A stretch of 7,803 nucleotides of DNA. It comes from Clostridia bacterium. Lineage in GTDB: Bacteria > Bacillota_A > Clostridia > Peptostreptococcales > JAAYPU01. Position numbers and translations under genes: made by a program. Each line of letters begins with the position of its first letter. The stretch's first letter is position 1. The notes under the pieces were generated by a model that saw only the letters and a program-made list of their open reading frames with translations, was not told the DNA's origin and did no database searches. The stretch lies in assembly GCA_022360735.1 (NCBI GenBank), contig JAKSCF010000391.1, forward strand, positions 1-7,803, given 5' to 3'. Shown piece after piece: positions 5,657-7,803 of the stretch.

Positions 5657-7060
5657 CTAATCTAAATCTCTCATCCACCTATCCCTTAAATGCTTTACAG
5701 CCTCAGGAATATCAACCAACGGTATCTGCGTATAATAAAGCAGCAAAACCGGATGGTTAGTATGGAGCTGTCTGATCATATAATTGGTCAGAGGGACAGT
5801 GGTAACTTTGGCCTTTGATGCTTCCTTGCATAATTCATCGGGTGTTTTTTTGGTACGAACTTCTATTAGCAAATGTATACCTGAAGGATGATTTAATATT
5901 TTACACAGATCATCCATTTCCTTTTGCAACCATTCTTTGAAATATTGAGCTTTAGTGGCATAAAGCTTTCTTAATTTTTTAATATGTTTTTGATAGAAAC
6001 CTTCTTTCATATAGAGCCCCAAGGTCAGTTGTTCAATTTTAGAGCATGTCTGATTATAATGGTGCATAACACTTTTATAGTATTTAAGCAGTTCATTAGG
6101 CAGAATGATATAACTGATTTTTATAGATGGCAATAGAGTAGATGAAAATGAACCCAGGTAAATGACATGTTCTTTTTCATCTAATCCCTGTAAAGAAGGG
6201 ATTGGTCGTCCATAATACCTTAATTCACTGTCATAATCATCTTCAATAATGATTCTATTCTCCTCAGATGCCCATTCTAACAGCTCATATCTACGTCCAA
6301 TAGACATGACAGAGCCTAAAGGAAATTGATGAGAAGGGCTGACATAAGCCACAGAGCACGGGCTGTTTATAAGCTCATTTACCTTCATACCATCTTCATC
6401 GATTGAAATGGGTGAAATAATAAAGCCTCGGTCTAGAAATATTTTTCTTGCAGAGTAATACCCCGGATCTTCAAATGCGACATGGTCCATATCTATATTT
6501 TCTAAAATATTACAAACAAGATGCATGTTTTGTTGAGTGCCCGCTCCAATAATGATTTGTTCTGAGGTACATTTGACACCTCTGGATTGATACACATATT
6601 TAGAAATTTCATTTCTTAATAAAGCTTCTCCTTGGGGGAGCGCTTCCAAAAGAAGTGTGTCGGTATATTCCGTTAAAATTTTATTGGAACATTTTTTCCA
6701 TTTAATAAAGTCAAATGAAGACGCATCCGTATACCTTTCATCATCAGTAGAAAAATCATGGGTTTCTAAAGAGAAACTATTTTTATTTAAATCTCGTTTC
6801 ATTAATTCTAAAGAAATCAGATTAATATAGTAACCGGATTGAGGTTTTGAATAAATATAACCTTCTACCAAAAGCTGATCATAAGCAGATTCAATAGTAG
6901 TTTTGCTTAATTTCAGCGTTTTAGATAAATCTCTGATGGAAGGCAGCTTTTCTGATGCGGTAATATTACCTTTTAATATTTCTCCTTTGATAGATTCATA
7001 TAATTGAACATATAAAGGAATATTGGATTGAAGGTCTAGATCGGGAATAAACGATCTCAT
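5657..7060 (-). CDS. MocR/GabR-family regulator (GntR helix-turn-helix plus aminotransferase-fold domain)
   Basis: At 467 residues this has the normal length for the family. Residues 12-80 form a GntR winged helix (IPLYVQLYESIKGEILKG, KLPSIRDLSKTLKLSKTTIE, GYIYSKPQSGYYI). Residues of about 115-465 form a fold-type I aminotransferase domain, with GAGTQQNMHLV (173-183), SPSHQFPLG (241-249) and EDDYDSELRYYGRPIPSLQG (273-292; D274 and Y276 match GabR D279 and Y281). The PLP-binding lysine is missing: the family's GSFSKTL reads GSFSSTL, with Ser307 (codon TCT at 6142-6140) at the GabR K312 position, and Lys314 at the R319 position. It may bind an effector, or PLP without a Schiff base; transamination is unlikely. 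ATG 7060 follows GGTGA (7067-7071) by 6 nt. It is divergent from a dehydratase-like gene that it probably controls. No good terminator follows its stop at 5657, so reading into the toxin-antitoxin promoter is possible. Confidence 0.9.
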   Translation of the reverse strand: MRSFIPDLDLQSNIPLYVQLYESIKGEILKGNITASEKLPSIRDLSKTLKLSKTTIESAYDQLLVEGYIYSKPQSGYYINLISLELMKRDLNKNSFSLETHDFSTDDERYTDASSFDFIKWKKCSNKILTEYTDTLLLEALPQGEALLRNEISKYVYQSRGVKCTSEQIIIGAGTQQNMHLVCNILENIDMDHVAFEDPGYYSARKIFLDRGFIISPISIDEDGMKVNELINSPCSVAYVSPSHQFPLGSVMSIGRRYELLEWASEENRIIIEDDYDSELRYYGRPIPSLQGLDEKEHVIYLGSFSSTLLPSIKISYIILPNELLKYYKSVMHHYNQTCSKIEQLTLGLYMKEGFYQKHIKKLRKLYATKAQYFKEWLQKEMDDLCKILNHPSGIHLLIEVRTKKTPDELCKEASKAKVTTVPLTNYMIRQLHTNHPVLLLYYTQIPLVDIPEAVKHLRDRWMRDLD

Positions 7061-7071
7061 ACATTATCACC

Positions 7072-7121
7072 AACTGTACATTTTAATATTAGAAAATTTA
7101 TACTTTTATTAAAGTACAGTT
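7072..7121. promoter_or_regulatory. Inverted repeat, candidate operator for the MocR-type regulator
   Basis: AACTGTAC at 7072-7079 is repeated in inverted form as GTACAGTT at 7114-7121, with 34 bp between. A looser copy, CATCAGTT, lies at 7131-7138, 17 bp after the second arm. The right arm covers the expected transcription start of the regulator gene (near 7118), which fits autoregulation. MocR regulators often bind widely spaced direct or inverted half-sites. Assignment is by position only. Confidence 0.45.
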
Positions 7122-7124
7122 TTA

Positions 7125-7153
7125 ATTATACATCAGTTGAATCCATTACACAA
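7125..7153 (-). promoter_or_regulatory. Promoter of the MocR-type regulator gene
   Basis: On the - strand TTGTGT (7148-7153) and a perfect TATAAT (7125-7130) are 17 bp apart, giving a start near 7118 and a leader of about 58 nt before ATG 7060. The -35 is only a moderate match. Confidence 0.55.
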
Positions 7154-7165
7154 CAATTCTATAAT
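7137..7165 (+). promoter_or_regulatory. Promoter of the dehydratase-like gene
   Basis: TTGAAT (7137-7142) and a perfect TATAAT (7160-7165) are separated by exactly 17 bp, giving a start near 7172. It interleaves with the oppositely directed promoter at 7125-7153, so the two polymerases would compete for the same DNA. Confidence 0.68.
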
Positions 7166-7234
7166 GGTATTAGATATGTTTTCCATATGAAGGCGTATAC
7201 ACATCAAAAAAATATCATGGTTGGTGAAAATAGT

Positions 7235-7803
7235 ATGGATATTGTAAAAATCTACTCTAATATGATGAAGAAACATCATAAAAAAACCAATTTGATCTCA
7301 AATATGATTCAATTAGGGCTGTACTATGAATATTTAAATAAAAAATATTTTTATAATAAAAATAATGTACAAGCTCTTAATGAGCTCAATAAAATCTCTA
7401 TTCAATACATATTAAAGGCGTTAAAAAATCCTAATGAAACCGCATGGGTGAATCTTTTTTCCCCAAGTGAAATTCTTCATGCCTTTGAGCTGCATCCATT
7501 ATTTATAGAAAGCTTTTCATCTTTTCTTGCAGGCTTTAAGGTCCAAGATTTGTATATAGAGGCGGCTAATAACTGTGGTATGGCAGACAGCTTATGCAGC
7601 TATCATAAAGCATTTATTGGGGCGGTAGAAGCGGATTTACTTAAAAAGCCTATTTATGCATTAACCTCTTCCAGCATTTGTGATGCCAACATAGGAACCT
7701 TTGCTTATCTCTCAAAGAAGCTTTCCATACCTTACTTTTTAATGGACATTCCTCATAAGAAAAACGAAAAGGCTGTATGTTATGTGGTCAATCAGTTAAA
7801 TGA
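7235..7803 (+). CDS. 2-hydroxyacyl-CoA dehydratase D-component-like protein (HgdB/BcrC family), N-terminal part
   Basis: The frame is open for 189 codons and runs off the window end. After about 60 residues of variable helical leader, NLFSPSEILHAFELHPLFIE (73-92) matches the family's F-x-P-x-E-L-L-x-A start. MADSLCSYHKAFIGA (116-130) and SSSICDANIGTFAYLSKKLSIP (145-166) hold C121 and C149, the likely [4Fe-4S] ligands, and MDIPHKKNEKAVCYVV follows. Members are one half of radical dehydratases or benzoyl-CoA reductase-like enzymes that need an ATP-driven activator; some are stand-alone of unknown role. I chose ATG 7235 because GGTGA (7223-7227) lies 7 nt upstream. In-frame ATGs at 7217 and 7187 lack such a site, and 7187 is only about 15 nt after the predicted transcript start. 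The divergent regulator next door suggests control by a small metabolite. The substrate is unknown. Confidence 0.82.
   Translation, partial: MDIVKIYSNMMKKHHKKTNLISNMIQLGLYYEYLNKKYFYNKNNVQALNELNKISIQYILKALKNPNETAWVNLFSPSEILHAFELHPLFIESFSSFLAGFKVQDLYIEAANNCGMADSLCSYHKAFIGAVEADLLKKPIYALTSSSICDANIGTFAYLSKKLSIPYFLMDIPHKKNEKAVCYVVNQLN

Noticed and set aside
7187..7234. Upstream in-frame starts (ATG 7187 and 7217) for the dehydratase-like gene.
   Set aside because: Neither has a Shine-Dalgarno site, and 7187 is about 15 nt from the predicted transcript start. ATG 7235 has GGTGA at the right distance. They cannot be fully excluded.

Overview
The window looks like chromosomal DNA of a strictly anaerobic, low-GC Firmicute (Clostridia-like). 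The signs are A/T-rich third codon positions, purine-rich Shine-Dalgarno sites of the AGGAG/GGTGA kind, a tungsten-type aldehyde oxidoreductase, [FeS]/flavin electron-transfer proteins, and a 2-hydroxyacyl-CoA dehydratase-type protein typical of amino-acid fermenters. The species cannot be named from the sequence.

Positions 1-4239 (+ strand) form one operon-like block. It holds the C-terminal third of an aldehyde:ferredoxin oxidoreductase (AOR, W/Mo-bis-pterin family), a 150-nt intergenic stretch with two good hairpins, a MoaD/ThiS-type sulfur carrier ending in Gly-Gly, a NuoE-like [2Fe-2S] subunit, a NuoF-like flavoprotein with extra ferredoxin domains, and a short NuoG/HydA-N-terminus-like ferredoxin subunit with a C-terminal four-Cys knuckle. 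A strong intrinsic terminator closes the block at 4201-4239. The set reads as an aldehyde-oxidising enzyme wired to an NAD(H)-reactive diaphorase module, with a dedicated cofactor-sulfur carrier. The NuoF-like subunit carries a His/Cys motif I associate with flavin-based electron-bifurcating HydB/HndC-type proteins. The complex may therefore couple aldehyde oxidation to both NAD+ and ferredoxin.

Positions 4321-4815 (+) encode a small membrane-anchored protein of unknown function. Positions 4842-5615 (- strand) are a compact toxin-antitoxin locus. A Phd-like/HicB-like antitoxin lies upstream of, and overlaps, a HicA-like toxin. The locus has its own promoter, two identical palindromic operator sites, and a terminator.

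Positions 5657-7060 (-) encode a MocR-type (GntR + aminotransferase-fold) regulator whose PLP-anchoring lysine position reads as serine. It is divergent from the start of a 2-hydroxyacyl-CoA dehydratase D-component-like gene that runs off the right edge (7235-7803, +). The region between them holds two interleaved, oppositely directed promoters and an inverted repeat that could be the regulator's operator. No tRNA, rRNA, CRISPR array or insertion sequence was seen.
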